Counted from the first letter of the stretch, positions 35,619-44,804 are shown. The stretch is 64,000 nt of DNA from an uncultured Roseiflexaceae bacterium (GCA_937974195.1 CALJIC010000139.1:1-64000); one strand, 5' to 3'. The notes: generated by a model not told the origin, from the sequence alone. Translations and numbers: made by a program.

Positions 35619-36989
35619 ATGTATCTGTTCGCCGCCCGGCTCATCTGGCAGCTGGCGCTGGCGGTCCTGCTGCTCGCCTCGGCCCACCCGGCCCAAGCGT
35701 CGCCCGTGGCGCAGACGGCCGCGGGCCCGCTCTACAGCGTCGAGGTCCGCGGCACCGTCACGTCCGTCAGCATCGACTACCTGCGCCGCGCCCTGCGGGT
35801 CGCCGAGGCGTCTAACGCCCAGGCGCTGATCATCACGCTCAGCACGGGCGGCGGCGTCCTGCGCGACATCCGCCCGTTCGCGGGGGAGATCGCCCGCGCC
35901 GAGGTGCCGGTCGTCGTCTACGTCGCGCCGCCCGGCACGCAGTCCGGCGCGCCCGGCGCCTTCCTGCTCAGCTCGGCCCACATCAGCGCGCTCGCGCCCA
36001 ACACGAGCTTCGGCAGCCCCTACCCGCTCACCCAGGTCGACGCCGCGCTCACCGAGCAGACGCGCAACCTGGTGCTGAACAGCGTGGTCGACCAGCTGCG
36101 CGATTGGAACGAGGGCCGCGGCCGCGACGCGAGCTGGGTCGCACGCGCGGTCCGCGAGGGGGCGATCGTCACCAACCAGCAGGCGACGGCCACCAGCCCG
36201 CCGGCCGTGGACCTGGTGGCCACCAATCACGACGAGCTGCTCACGCTGCTCGAGGGGCGCACGGTCCGGCTCGAGGGCGGCCAGACGGTGCGCCTCAGCA
36301 CCCTCGGCAGCCAGCCGGAGCCGATCGAGCCGACGCTGTTCGAGAGCCTGCGCCTGGCCCTGGCCGACCCGACCATCGCCTTCGCGCTGCTGATCCTCGG
36401 CGCCATCGCGATCTACCTCGAGCTGGCGTCGCCGGGCACCGGGGTCTTCGCCGGCATCGGCCTGGTCCTGCTGCTCGCCGCCGGCGCCGGCCTGATCGTC
36501 CTGCCGCTGCGCTGGTGGGGGCTGGCGCTGCTCCTGGGCGGGCTGCTGCTGATCGGCGCCGAGTTCGTCATCCAGTCCCACGGCGCCCTGACGGTGACCG
36601 GCCTGGCGCTGCTGGTGGTCGGCGCGTTCAACCTGGTGGACCCGGTCCAGGCCCCCGGCACGGGCATCGCGCTGTGGGCGCTGGCGCTGGTCGTGGCCGG
36701 CCTGGCCATCGCGGCGGCCGTCGGCGTCACCCTCGCCCTGCGCAGCCGGGCGCGGCCCGTCGCCACCGGCCGCGAGGCCCTGGTCGGCAAGCTGGCCGAG
36801 GTGCGCCGGCGGCTCGACCCGCGCGGGATGGTGTTCGTCGAGGGCGCGCTGTGGCAGGCGATCAGCGAGAACGGCACGGTCGAGCCCGGCGACTGGGTGC
36901 GCGTCACGGCCGTCCACAACCTGCAGCTGATCGTCCGCCCGCTGGATAGCGAGGAGTCGCAGGAGGAGCCGGAGGCCAGTACGGAGTAG
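35619..36989 (+). CDS. nfeD: NfeD-family membrane protein with degenerate ClpP-like protease domain
   Basis: 456 residues from ATG 35619 (GTG 35613 also possible). Signal peptide 1-28 ('LAVLLLASAHPAQA'), ClpP/SppA-like domain about 35-240 ('VRGTVTSVSIDYLRRAL', 'ALIITLSTGGGVL', 'VVVYVAPPGTQSGAPGAFLLSSAH'), four membrane segments 255-390, OB-fold NfeD domain at the C-terminus ('ALVGKLAEVRRRLDPRGMVFVEGALWQAI'). The family Ser of the GAxAASAG motif aligns with Ala in GTQSGAPG and the expected Lys in the 'IKSLA' helix is replaced by Arg ('DQLRDWNE'), so the protease may be inactive. It forms the usual pair with a stomatin-like gene 85 bases downstream. Confidence 0.88.
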   Translation: MYLFAARLIWQLALAVLLLASAHPAQASPVAQTAAGPLYSVEVRGTVTSVSIDYLRRALRVAEASNAQALIITLSTGGGVLRDIRPFAGEIARAEVPVVVYVAPPGTQSGAPGAFLLSSAHISALAPNTSFGSPYPLTQVDAALTEQTRNLVLNSVVDQLRDWNEGRGRDASWVARAVREGAIVTNQQATATSPPAVDLVATNHDELLTLLEGRTVRLEGGQTVRLSTLGSQPEPIEPTLFESLRLALADPTIAFALLILGAIAIYLELASPGTGVFAGIGLVLLLAAGAGLIVLPLRWWGLALLLGGLLLIGAEFVIQSHGALTVTGLALLVVGAFNLVDPVQAPGTGIALWALALVVAGLAIAAAVGVTLALRSRARPVATGREALVGKLAEVRRRLDPRGMVFVEGALWQAISENGTVEPGDWVRVTAVHNLQLIVRPLDSEESQEEPEASTE

Positions 36990-37074
36990 CTCGTCGCCGG
37001 CGCCGCCGCAGGCTCAGCGCGAGCCATTCCCCACCCAACGGCTGATGACCGACGACCGAACAAAGGAGTGAGGC

Positions 37075-37908
37075 ATGAATATAGGACCTGCCCTGCTGTG
37101 CGTCGCCGTGCTGCTGTTCGCCCTGCTGATGATCGGGCTCTCGGCGATCAAGATCGTGCCCGAGTACGAGCGCGGCGTCGTCTTCCGCCTCGGGCGGCTG
37201 GTGGGCGCGCGCGGCCCCGGCCTGTTCTTCCTCATCCCCATCCTCGAGCGCATGGTGCGCGTCGACATGCGCGTCATCACCATGGACGTCCCGCCGCAGG
37301 AGGTGATCACGCTCGACAACGTGACCATCAAGGTCAACGCCGTGCTCTACTTCATGGTGGTTGACCCGCAGCTCGCGGTCGTCAAGGTGGTGGACTTCAT
37401 CCGCGCCACGATGCAGATCGCCCAGACCACGCTGCGCAGCGTGGTCGGCCAGGTGGAGCTGGACGAGCTGCTCGCCCGCCGCGAGGCGATCAACGAGAAG
37501 CTGCAGCGCATCATCGACGAGCAGACCGAGCCGTGGGGCGTCAAGGTCACGATCGTCGAGGTCAAGGACGTCGAGCTGCCGCAGACGATGCAGCGCGCGA
37601 TGGCCAAGCAGGCCGAGGCCGAGCGCGAGAAGCGCGCCAAGATCATCCACGCCGAGGGCGAGTTCCAGGCGTCGAAGATGCTGGCCGAGGCGGCCTCGGT
37701 GATCGCCAGCGAGCCGACCTCGCTCCAGCTGCGCTACCTGCAGACGCTCACCGAGATCGCGACGGAGAAGAACAGCACGATCATCTTCCCGCTGCCGGTC
37801 GATACGGTCAAGGTGTTCATGGACACGCTGGCGAGGGCCAACGGCTCGCAGCCAGCCCCGCAGACGCCGCCGCGCTCGACGACCACCACCACTCACCTCG
37901 AGGAGTAG
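37075..37908 (+). CDS. SPFH/Band 7 stomatin-like membrane protein
   Basis: 277 residues. One N-terminal membrane segment ('ALLCVAVLLFALLMIGLSAIKIV', 5-28), then the Band 7 domain: 'VPEYERGVVFRLGRLVGARGPGLFFLIPILERMVRVDMRVITMDVP', 'TLDNVTIKVNAVLYFMVVDP', 'VGQVELDELLARREAINEKLQ', and 'GVKVTIVEVKDVELPQTMQRAMAKQAEAEREKRAKIIHAEGE', followed by an oligomerisation helix and a Thr/Pro-rich tail. It is the slipin-type partner of NfeD proteins and builds membrane microdomain scaffolds. It starts after AAAGGAG. Confidence 0.93.
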   Translation: MNIGPALLCVAVLLFALLMIGLSAIKIVPEYERGVVFRLGRLVGARGPGLFFLIPILERMVRVDMRVITMDVPPQEVITLDNVTIKVNAVLYFMVVDPQLAVVKVVDFIRATMQIAQTTLRSVVGQVELDELLARREAINEKLQRIIDEQTEPWGVKVTIVEVKDVELPQTMQRAMAKQAEAEREKRAKIIHAEGEFQASKMLAEAASVIASEPTSLQLRYLQTLTEIATEKNSTIIFPLPVDTVKVFMDTLARANGSQPAPQTPPRSTTTTTHLEE

Positions 37909-38045
37909 CGGGACGGCGCAGGTCCGCGGGCCGCAGGAAAAGCGGCCCCGCCTGCGCCCGCGCCGCCGTGCTGCATGCCCCGGCGCTGCCGCGCCGCTCA
38001 ACCGCCCCCGCAGCCCCGAGCTCCCCCATGACGGAGGCCCTGTCA

Positions 38046-38076
38046 CCCATCGCGCCGGCGCACCCGGCGCGATGGG
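38046..38076. terminator. Perfect 13-bp hairpin after the stomatin-like gene
   Basis: CCCATCGCGCCGG (38046-38058) and CCGGCGCGATGGG (38064-38076), 5-base loop, no T run; probably an mRNA 3' end or an interspersed repeat. Confidence 0.5.
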
Positions 38077-38185
38077 TCCCTCCTCGGAGAGATGCCTCGC
38101 TCCGCCGGCTGGCGCCGCCTCCGCTCAGCATGGCGGAGGCACGTCTCCGCGCCTCGCGCCCCGGCCTCACCCCTCTTAGCCGCTA

Positions 38186-38194
38186 TGCTATAAT
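38186..38194 (+). promoter_or_regulatory. Extended -10 promoter of pepA
   Basis: TGC-TATAAT, a perfect extended -10 (38186-38194), about 100 bases before the pepA start; no -35 is needed for this class and none is seen. Confidence 0.6.
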
Positions 38195-38294
38195 GGCTGT
38201 GGAATCGGTGCGGTTTCTCCGTCCGTCGGCCCTCGCCACGCCGCAGCCCCGGCTGCCGTGAGGCGGCCGGCGTCTCTGTGTCTGTAAGGAAGCC

Positions 38295-39758
38295 ATGGAC
38301 ATCTCAGTTCTCTCCGGCAGCGCGGCGCAGCTAGACACGCCGCTGCTCGTGATCGGCGCCTTCGAGGACGAGCCGCTCCCCGAGGCCGCCGCGGCGCTCC
38401 TCGAGCAGGGGGATTTCACCGCCAAGCCGAAGCAGGCGCTGCTCCTCTACCCGCGCGGCGCGCTCGCCGCCCGGCGCCTGCTGCTCCTCGGCCTCGGCAA
38501 GCGAGACCAGCTCACCGGCGAGCGCCTGCGCGAGGCCGCCGGCCTGGCCGGCCAGCGCGCCGCCGAGCTGAAGGTCGACCGCGTCACCGTCGAGCTCCCC
38601 GCCGCCGGCCAGCTCCCGCCCGACGCCGCGGCCCAGGCGCTCGTCGAGGGCCTCGCGCTCAGCACCTACCGCTTCCTGGAGTACAAGAGCGACACCGGGG
38701 ACGACGGGCGGCGCGCCATCGAGTCGCTGCAGATCCTCGCCGCCGACGAGGACGCCGCCCGCCGCGGCGCCGCCATCGGCTCGGCGGTGGCCCGCGGCGT
38801 CAGGCTCGCGCGCGACCTCGCCAACCGCCCCAGCAACGATCTCACCCCCGAGAAGCTGGCGGGCGCCGCCCGCGCCGTGGCCGAGCAGTTCGGCATGGCC
38901 TCGACGATCCTCGGCCCCTCCGAGCTGCGCGTCCAGGGCTTCGGCGGCGTGCTCGGCGTCGGCCAGGGATCCGCCAACCCGCCCTACGTCGCCGTCGTCG
39001 AGTACGACGGCCGGCGCGACGGGTCCGGCCCGACGATCTGCCTGGTCGGCAAGGGGATCACCTTCGACACCGGCGGCATCTCGATCAAGCCGGCCGAGGG
39101 CATGGACAACATGAAGATGGACATGGGCGGCGCCGCGGCGGTGATCGGCACCATGCACGTCGTCGGCGAGCTCGGCCTGCCGCTGCGCGTCGTCGGCCTG
39201 ATCGGCGCCGCCGAGAACATGCCCAGCGCCACCTCCTACAAGCCCGGCGACATCCTCAGGACTCTGAGCGGCAAGACGATCGAGGTGCTCAACACCGACG
39301 CCGAGGGGCGCATCGTCCTCGCCGACGTGCTCACCTACGCGCAGCGCTTCCAGCCCGATGCGATCATCGACCTGGCCACGCTCACCGGCGCGATCATGGT
39401 CGCGCTCGGCCCGCACGCGATCGGCCTGATGAGCAACGACGACTCCCTCGCGCAGCGCCTGGTGCGCGCCGGGGAGGCGGCGGGCGAGCGCGCCTGGCAG
39501 CTCCCGCTCTGGGAGCCCTACCGCGAGATGGTCAAGAGCGACATCGCCGACGTGAAGAACAGCACCGGGCGCTACGGCGGCGCCATCACCGCCGCCGCCT
39601 TCCTCTCCAACTTCGTCGGCGACGTGCCCTGGGCGCACCTGGACATCGCCGGCACCGCCTGGACCGACGCCAAGCCCAAGCCGTACATGACTAAAGGCGC
39701 CACCGGCGTCGGCGTCCGGCTGCTGACACAGGCTCTACGCACCTGGACCGAAAGCTGA
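38295..39758 (+). CDS. pepA: Leucyl aminopeptidase (M17 family)
   Basis: 487 residues. N-terminal M17 macro-like domain to about 165, catalytic domain after it. Metal/catalytic residues: K253 and D258 in 'LVGKGITFDTGGISIKP', 'DMGGAAAVIGTM', and the family signature NTDAEGR at 333-339. It removes N-terminal amino acids from peptides in the cytoplasm as a hexamer with two divalent metals. Length is as expected. Start ATG follows TAAGGAAG. Confidence 0.96.
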   Translation: MDISVLSGSAAQLDTPLLVIGAFEDEPLPEAAAALLEQGDFTAKPKQALLLYPRGALAARRLLLLGLGKRDQLTGERLREAAGLAGQRAAELKVDRVTVELPAAGQLPPDAAAQALVEGLALSTYRFLEYKSDTGDDGRRAIESLQILAADEDAARRGAAIGSAVARGVRLARDLANRPSNDLTPEKLAGAARAVAEQFGMASTILGPSELRVQGFGGVLGVGQGSANPPYVAVVEYDGRRDGSGPTICLVGKGITFDTGGISIKPAEGMDNMKMDMGGAAAVIGTMHVVGELGLPLRVVGLIGAAENMPSATSYKPGDILRTLSGKTIEVLNTDAEGRIVLADVLTYAQRFQPDAIIDLATLTGAIMVALGPHAIGLMSNDDSLAQRLVRAGEAAGERAWQLPLWEPYREMVKSDIADVKNSTGRYGGAITAAAFLSNFVGDVPWAHLDIAGTAWTDAKPKPYMTKGATGVGVRLLTQALRTWTES

Positions 39759-39766
39759 CATCGCAG

Positions 39767-39836
39767 AAATCGGCCCGCCGCCAGCGTTCATGCCAATAGC
39801 ACCGCAGCGATTGGCACACCTGGCGCGGGCCGATTT
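39767..39836. repeat. 70-base nested inverted repeat between pepA and the MBL-fold gene
   Basis: Outer arms AAATCGGCCCGC (39767-39778) and GCGGGCCGATTT (39825-39836), then CGCCAG (39779-39784) with CTGGCG (39820-39825), then TGCCAAT (39791-39797) with ATTGGCA (39810-39816), apical loop 12 bases. It begins 8 bases after the pepA stop and ends 47 bases before the next start. No T run. It may be a terminator-like mRNA end, an attenuator or a small mobile hairpin. Confidence 0.55.
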
Positions 39837-39883
39837 GGAGTACGCTCGCGCAGCGCCGCGCCGGACAACATAAGGAGCGTCAG

Positions 39884-40801
39884 ATGCCGGACGAGATGAT
39901 TGTTCGCTTCTGGGGGGTGCGTGGGAGCCACCCAGTTCCAGGGCCACGCACCGTGCGCTACGGCGGCAACACCTCGTGCGTCGAGGTGCAGGCTGGGGCG
40001 CACACGATCATCCTCGACGCCGGCACCGGGATCATCAACCTCGGCGCCGAGCTGCTGCGCCAGTCACGCGACAGCGGCAACCGGCCGGTGGTAGCGACGA
40101 TCCTGTTCAGCCACATGCACCACGACCACACCCAGGGCTTCCCGTTCTTCAAGCCGGCCTACCTCGGCGCCACCACGCTGAACATCCTCGGCCCCAAGGT
40201 CTTCCAGGAGGATCTCGAGCAGGCGCTCGCCAACGCCATGCTGCCGCCCAGCTTCCCGATCAGCCTGGACGAGCTGCCCTCGCTCAAAATCCTGCGCAAC
40301 ATCAGCGAGCACAACGTCGTCCTGCTCGGCCAGAGCCCCACCGACGTCCAGGTCCTCAACCGCTACCACAACACGATCGACGACTCGCCCGACCTCGTGC
40401 GCATCCACACCTACCACAGCTTCGCCCACCCCAAGAACGGCGTGAACATCTACCGCATCAGCTGGCGCGGCAAGGCGGTGGTCTACGCCACCGACACCGA
40501 GGGGTACGTGGAGCACGACCAGCACCTCGTCGCCATCGCCCGCGACGCGGACCTGCTGATCCACGACGCGCAGTACCGGGTGGAGGACTACATCAACCCC
40601 GCCGATCCCAAGCAGGGCTTCGGGCACAGCACGCCGGAGATGGCGTGCGGCGTGGCGCAGGCCGCCGGCGCCCGGCAGCTCGTGCTGTTCCACCACGACC
40701 CAAGCTACGACGATGACACGGTCGCCCAGATCGAGGCCGACGCGCAGCGCATCTTCTCGTGCACCCGCGCCGCCTACGAGGGGCTGGAGATCCGGCTGTG
40801 A
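39884..40801 (+). CDS. Metallo-beta-lactamase-fold hydrolase
   Basis: 305 residues. The H-x-H-x-D-H metal motif is complete: H77, H79, D81, H82 ('LFSHMHHDHTQGFPFF'). Downstream ligands are in 'VVYATDTEG' and 'FGHSTPEMA', with 'VLFHHDPSYDD' near the end. The opening 'MIVRFWGVRGSHPVPGPRTVRYGGNTSCVEV' is typical of a PhnP/RNase Z-like branch often annotated as cyclic-nucleotide or phosphodiester hydrolases. It is cytoplasmic. The substrate is not known. Preceded by AAGGAG. Confidence 0.88.
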   Translation: MPDEMIVRFWGVRGSHPVPGPRTVRYGGNTSCVEVQAGAHTIILDAGTGIINLGAELLRQSRDSGNRPVVATILFSHMHHDHTQGFPFFKPAYLGATTLNILGPKVFQEDLEQALANAMLPPSFPISLDELPSLKILRNISEHNVVLLGQSPTDVQVLNRYHNTIDDSPDLVRIHTYHSFAHPKNGVNIYRISWRGKAVVYATDTEGYVEHDQHLVAIARDADLLIHDAQYRVEDYINPADPKQGFGHSTPEMACGVAQAAGARQLVLFHHDPSYDDDTVAQIEADAQRIFSCTRAAYEGLEIRL

Positions 40802-40815
40802 CGCCCGCCGGGGCG

Positions 40816-43800
40816 CTACAGCGACTGGGGGATCGTAAAGAAGAAGGTGCTGCCCTGGCCGAGCTCGCTCTCGACCCAGATCCGGCCGCCGTGCGCCTCG
40901 ACCACCAGCTTGCAGAAGGTCAGCCCGAGCCCGCTGCCGCCGCGGCGCTCGCCCACCTGCCCGAACTTAGCGAAGATCTTGTCGCGGTCCTTGGGGGCGA
41001 TCCCGATCCCCTGGTCGCGCACCGAGATGCAGATCGCCGGGTGATCGGCCTCGCCGGCGGCGGTGGCCCGCGCGCTGATGTGCACGCTGGACCCGCGGCC
41101 GCTGAACTTGATCGCGTTCGCCACCAGGTTCTGCACCACCCGCACCACCAGCCCTGAGTCGGCCGGCACGGACGGCAGGCCCTCGGGAAGGTCCAGCACC
41201 AGCTCGATGCGCTTGTCCTGCGCCAGCGATGCCAGCTGCTCCGCCGCCCGCCCGACGAGCTCGCCCACATCGCACGCCGCCAGCGTCAGGGGCATTCGCC
41301 CGGCCTCCAGCCGGTTGATGTCCAGCAGCGTGTTGATCATCTCCAGCATCTGCTGCGCGCTGGCGTTGGCGATGTTCAGAATGTGGTGCTGGCTCGGCGT
41401 GAGCGGCCCGGAGACGCCGCGCAGCAGCAGCTCCACCGAGGCCATCATGCTCGAGAGCGGGCTGCGCAGGTCGTGGACGATCATATGTGTCAGGTCCTGG
41501 CGCATCTGCTCGGACTCGCGCGCCTCGGTGATGTCGCGCAGCACCAGCAGCGCCCCGCCCGACGCCGCGCCGTCGCCGCCGCTGCTGTGGACGGTCAGCA
41601 CGGTCCACTCCACGAAGCGCGCCGGGCCGGCGCCCTCAGTCAGCGCGCCGCTGGCGAAGGTCTCGCTGCCGGCCAGCACCGCGTCCAGCCCGCGCCGGAG
41701 CGCCACCCAGTCCTCGGGGAGGTACAGCGTGGCCCGCTCCCAGGCCTCCAGGAACTGCGCGACGGTGGCGCCGTGGGTGTCCTCCGGCCTGAGCCCGCAC
41801 AGCTGGTGCAGGGCGGCGTTCGCGACGGCCACCCGCGCGTCGGCCCCGATCAGCATGATCCCCTCGCGGGTCGAGGCCAGGATCGAGGCCATCTCGTCGC
41901 GCGCGGTGCGCACGGCGGTGAACAGCTCGATGCTCTCCACCGCGCCCGCCGCCTGCGTCGCGAACAGCGCCACCGTCTCGCGGTCCGGCGCGGGCGGGAC
42001 ATCGCGCTCGTAGTACACGCACATGCACCCCAGGGTGCGCTGGGTGGCGCGCAGCGGCACGATCAGCGTGGCGACCGGGCCGCGCTGGGGCTGAAGCTCC
42101 TGCGTCACCTCCGGCCGGCCGCTCTCGACGACGCGCTCGAGCGTGTTCGCCGGGGGCACGGGCAGCGCCGCATCGCCGACGTGCACCACGCTGCGGAAGC
42201 CGCCCTCGTTGGGCACCAGCACCGCCGCGCCGAGCGCGCCGGTCATCTCGGCCACGCCGCGCGCCGTCATCGCGAAGATCTCGTCGGCGGTGCGCAGCGC
42301 CGTGTGGATGGCCATGCCCAGCGCGTTCAGCGCCGTGAGGCTGCGCAGGTTGTGCTGCAGCTGGTCGTTGATCTGCGCCAGCTCCTCGGCGCGCCGCGCC
42401 AGCGCCTTATCCACCTCGCCGAAGCGGCGCGCGTTCTCGAGCGCGATCACCGCGTAGTCGGCCACCGCCTCGAGCAGCCGCAGGTCTTCGTGCGTGAAGG
42501 GCGCGCCGTCGCGGCGGTTCAGCACCTCGATCACGCCGCGCACCCCGCCCACGCCCCGCAGCGGCGTCGCCAGGAGCGCCCGCGTGGTGTAGCCGGTGCT
42601 GCGGTCGGTCGAGTCGTCGAAGCGCGCGTCCTGGCGCACGTCGTTGCTGAAGACCGACTGGCCGGTGGCGACGACGTACCCGGCGATCCCGATCCCCGGC
42701 GCGAGGCGCGTGCCGATCAGCTGCGAGCCGACCGGGCCGATCGTGTAGGCGAACACCAGCTCGCCGCTCTCGTCGTCCGTCAGCAGCAGCGAGCCCTCCT
42801 CGACATTCAGCAGCTCGCTGACCTGCTCCATGATCAGCGACGGCACCCGCTCCGGGTCGAGCGAGGAGGTGATCGTCCGGCCGATCCGGTTGAGCGCGGC
42901 CAGCTGGCGGGCCTGGCGGTCGCTTCGCTGGTACAGGCGCGCGTTCTCGATCGCCACCGCCGCCTGGGCCGCGATGGTGACGAACAGCTCGACCTGGGAC
43001 TCGCTGTAGGTGTACCCGTCGCGCGGGCTGCCGACGGTCATCACGCCGATCACCTCGTCGCGCACGATCAGCGGCACGCCCAGCCAGGCGCGGCTGACAT
43101 TGAACCCGCCGAAGTTGCGCGGCTGCAGCCCGCGGCGCTCGCACTCGGCGAGGTAGTTCGCCACGCACAGCGGCCGGCGCTCGCGGACCACGGTGCCGGC
43201 CAGGCCCTCGTTCGAGGACCAGCGCACCTCGGTCGAGATGCGCTGGCCGTCGCTCACCAGGTACGCCAGGTCGAAGACGTCCTCGTCCCGGTCATACAGC
43301 GCGATGTAGAAGTTCGGCGCATCCACCAGCCGCGTGGTGACGCTGTAGATCGCCTCGAGCAGCGTGTTGAGGTCCAGCCCGCCGCCGAGCAGGCGCCCGA
43401 CCTCGTTCAGCATCTGGAGCTGGACCGCGCGCTCGCCCTCGTCTGCGAGGGCGAGCATGGCCAGCGCCGTGCTGGTCTGCGCCGCCACGCCCAGCACGAA
43501 CGCGTCGCTCTCCGGCGCCCACACCCGGTCCTCGATCCAGATCCACCCGCTGAGCGTCCCGCGCACGCGTAGCGGCGCGTAGCAGGCGCCGCTCCCGTCG
43601 CCGTCCAGCACAAGCTCGCCGCGGGCCAGCGCGGCCAGCTGGAGCGCATCGGGCTGGCGCGCAGGCTCCTCCGCGCGCGGCCCGAAGAGCCGCCGCACGG
43701 GCCCAGCGTCCCAGACGATCTGCAGGAGACGCGCCCCCAGCGCCCGCTCGAGCACCTCAGCACAGGCGGCGGCGACCGCCTCCGCGGTCGGGGCCTCGGC

Positions 43801-43866
43801 GAGGCGCACGGAGAGCTGCTGGTAGAGCTGCAGCTGGTCGGTTTCTGTCGCGGGGATCTCGGTCAT
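40816..43866 (-). CDS. Hybrid-input sensor histidine kinase: four GAF, one PAS, HisKA, HATPase_c
   Basis: 1016 residues, no membrane segment, so a cytoplasmic sensor. Order: a degenerate GAF (about 20-145), GAF 2 (about 155-305, 'LLEAIYSVTTRLVDAPNFYIALYDRDED'), GAF 3 (about 325-480, 'LLNVEEGSLLLTDDESGELVFAYTIGP'), GAF 4 (about 505-650, 'TGALGAAVLVPNEG'), PAS (about 665-780, 'ILASTREGIMLIGADARVAVANAALHQLCGL'), HisKA with the phospho-His in 'HMIVHDLRSPLSSMMASVE', HATPase with N box 'VVQNLVANAIKFSG', 'ISVRDQGIGIAPKDRDKIFAKFGQ' and 'GSGLGLTFCKLVVEAHGG'. No response regulator is adjacent. Likely senses small ligands or redox state. Confidence 0.92.
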   Translation of the reverse strand: MTEIPATETDQLQLYQQLSVRLAEAPTAEAVAAACAEVLERALGARLLQIVWDAGPVRRLFGPRAEEPARQPDALQLAALARGELVLDGDGSGACYAPLRVRGTLSGWIWIEDRVWAPESDAFVLGVAAQTSTALAMLALADEGERAVQLQMLNEVGRLLGGGLDLNTLLEAIYSVTTRLVDAPNFYIALYDRDEDVFDLAYLVSDGQRISTEVRWSSNEGLAGTVVRERRPLCVANYLAECERRGLQPRNFGGFNVSRAWLGVPLIVRDEVIGVMTVGSPRDGYTYSESQVELFVTIAAQAAVAIENARLYQRSDRQARQLAALNRIGRTITSSLDPERVPSLIMEQVSELLNVEEGSLLLTDDESGELVFAYTIGPVGSQLIGTRLAPGIGIAGYVVATGQSVFSNDVRQDARFDDSTDRSTGYTTRALLATPLRGVGGVRGVIEVLNRRDGAPFTHEDLRLLEAVADYAVIALENARRFGEVDKALARRAEELAQINDQLQHNLRSLTALNALGMAIHTALRTADEIFAMTARGVAEMTGALGAAVLVPNEGGFRSVVHVGDAALPVPPANTLERVVESGRPEVTQELQPQRGPVATLIVPLRATQRTLGCMCVYYERDVPPAPDRETVALFATQAAGAVESIELFTAVRTARDEMASILASTREGIMLIGADARVAVANAALHQLCGLRPEDTHGATVAQFLEAWERATLYLPEDWVALRRGLDAVLAGSETFASGALTEGAGPARFVEWTVLTVHSSGGDGAASGGALLVLRDITEARESEQMRQDLTHMIVHDLRSPLSSMMASVELLLRGVSGPLTPSQHHILNIANASAQQMLEMINTLLDINRLEAGRMPLTLAACDVGELVGRAAEQLASLAQDKRIELVLDLPEGLPSVPADSGLVVRVVQNLVANAIKFSGRGSSVHISARATAAGEADHPAICISVRDQGIGIAPKDRDKIFAKFGQVGERRGGSGLGLTFCKLVVEAHGGRIWVESELGQGSTFFFTIPQSL

Positions 43867-43992
43867 CAGGCAGGTGTGGCAGAAAGCTTTTACGCCTATT
43901 TTACCAGAGGTCAGCTTCGCGCGCTACCCTCAGGACATCCGTCAAAAGCACGACCTACACGGCGTGGTACTGCGTACCCGCTGCCTTCCTTT

Positions 43993-44053
43993 CCGCCGCA
44001 GGGCGGGCGAAGCAGGCCCCTGGTGGGCTTGCAGCCCACCACACTCCCGCGTC
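43993..44053 (+). repeat. Interspersed palindromic repeat, variant copy
   Basis: CCGCCGCAGGGCGGGCGAAG, then TGGTGGGCT (44021-44029), TGC loop, AGCCCACCA (44033-44041) and CACTCCCGCG: same layout as the other copies with a different arm sequence. Confidence 0.55.
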
Positions 44054-44131
44054 TCGAGCGGGGCCGGGGCCGGGGCTTGCTGTGGCGTCTGGGAAGGCTT
44101 CGCCCGCCCCAGCTAGCGGCACTTCGGCAGT

Positions 44132-44160
44132 TTGACGCCCTCCAGCGCGGTTGGTATAAT
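44132..44160 (+). promoter_or_regulatory. Sigma-70-type promoter, near consensus
   Basis: TTGACG (44132-44137), 17-base spacer, TATAAT (44155-44160), 74 bases before the start codon of the following gene. The best promoter match in the window. Confidence 0.8.
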
Positions 44161-44233
44161 CCAAGGGCTGGTGACATATAGCACAAATAGCCCGCACCTG
44201 CCCGGGCCGCATGTTCATGGAGGAGAGCTACTG

Positions 44234-44791
44234 ATGGATCCGGTGACCTACCTGATGACCCCTGCAGCTGGTGTGGGCGCCCTCGAGTGGGTCTTCTTCG
44301 TTGCCCAAGTGCTGGTGACGATCACCGGGATCTATCTCGCCTTCATGAGCGGCGACACGCACCCTGTGCGCGGGCAGGCGCTGCGCCGGCTCGGCTACGC
44401 GCTCCTGGCCGTCGGGCTGGTGGGCGCGGTGATCGGAGCGCTGCGGATCAGCGACGTCGCGCCCTTCACTATGCCGATCTGGATCACGGTCGCCACGCTG
44501 TTCAACCTGGCGCTGTTCGTGTTCGCGCTGTACTACGCGCGGACGGTCTACCCGGAGCAGCTGCGCGCCTACGAGCAGGAGAGCCGCGGCCGGGCGGCCC
44601 GCCAGGCGCGCCCGCAGGTGGCCTCCACCCCCGACGCCGCCCGGGCCGCAGCCAGGACTCCCGCGCGCAGCGACGCCACCCCGCGATCCTCGGCCGCCAC
44701 ACAGTCGCCTCCCAGCGCAAACGGCGCCGCACGGGCCGCCGGGAGCAGCCGGCGCCTCTCCCGCCGCGAGCGGAAGCGCAGGAACCGCTAG
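44234..44791 (+). CDS. Membrane protein with three helices and basic disordered tail
   Basis: 185 residues from ATG 44234 (GGAGGAG upstream). Three membrane segments: 'ALEWVFFVAQVLVTITGIYLAFM' (16-38), 'LGYALLAVGLVGAVIGALRI' (50-70), 'WITVATLFNLALFVFALYYARTVY' (80-103). The remaining 80 residues are Ala/Arg/Ser/Pro-rich and end in a strongly basic 'RRLSRRERKRRNR', so a disordered, possibly nucleic-acid- or membrane-contacting tail on the cytoplasmic side. No family recognised. Confidence 0.75.
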   Translation: MDPVTYLMTPAAGVGALEWVFFVAQVLVTITGIYLAFMSGDTHPVRGQALRRLGYALLAVGLVGAVIGALRISDVAPFTMPIWITVATLFNLALFVFALYYARTVYPEQLRAYEQESRGRAARQARPQVASTPDAARAAARTPARSDATPRSSAATQSPPSANGAARAAGSSRRLSRRERKRRNR

Positions 44792-44804
44792 GCGACCTCC
44801 CCTC

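Larger units (their letters stand above)
37909..38294. other. Intergenic region before pepA
   Basis: No gene. Contains a 13-bp perfect hairpin (38046-38076) and, at 38189, a consensus extended -10 box for pepA. Confidence 0.5.
43867..44233. other. Divergent intergenic region with a repeat and a consensus promoter
   Basis: No gene. Holds an interspersed palindrome (43993-44053) and a clear promoter at 44132-44160 for the membrane protein downstream. Confidence 0.6.
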
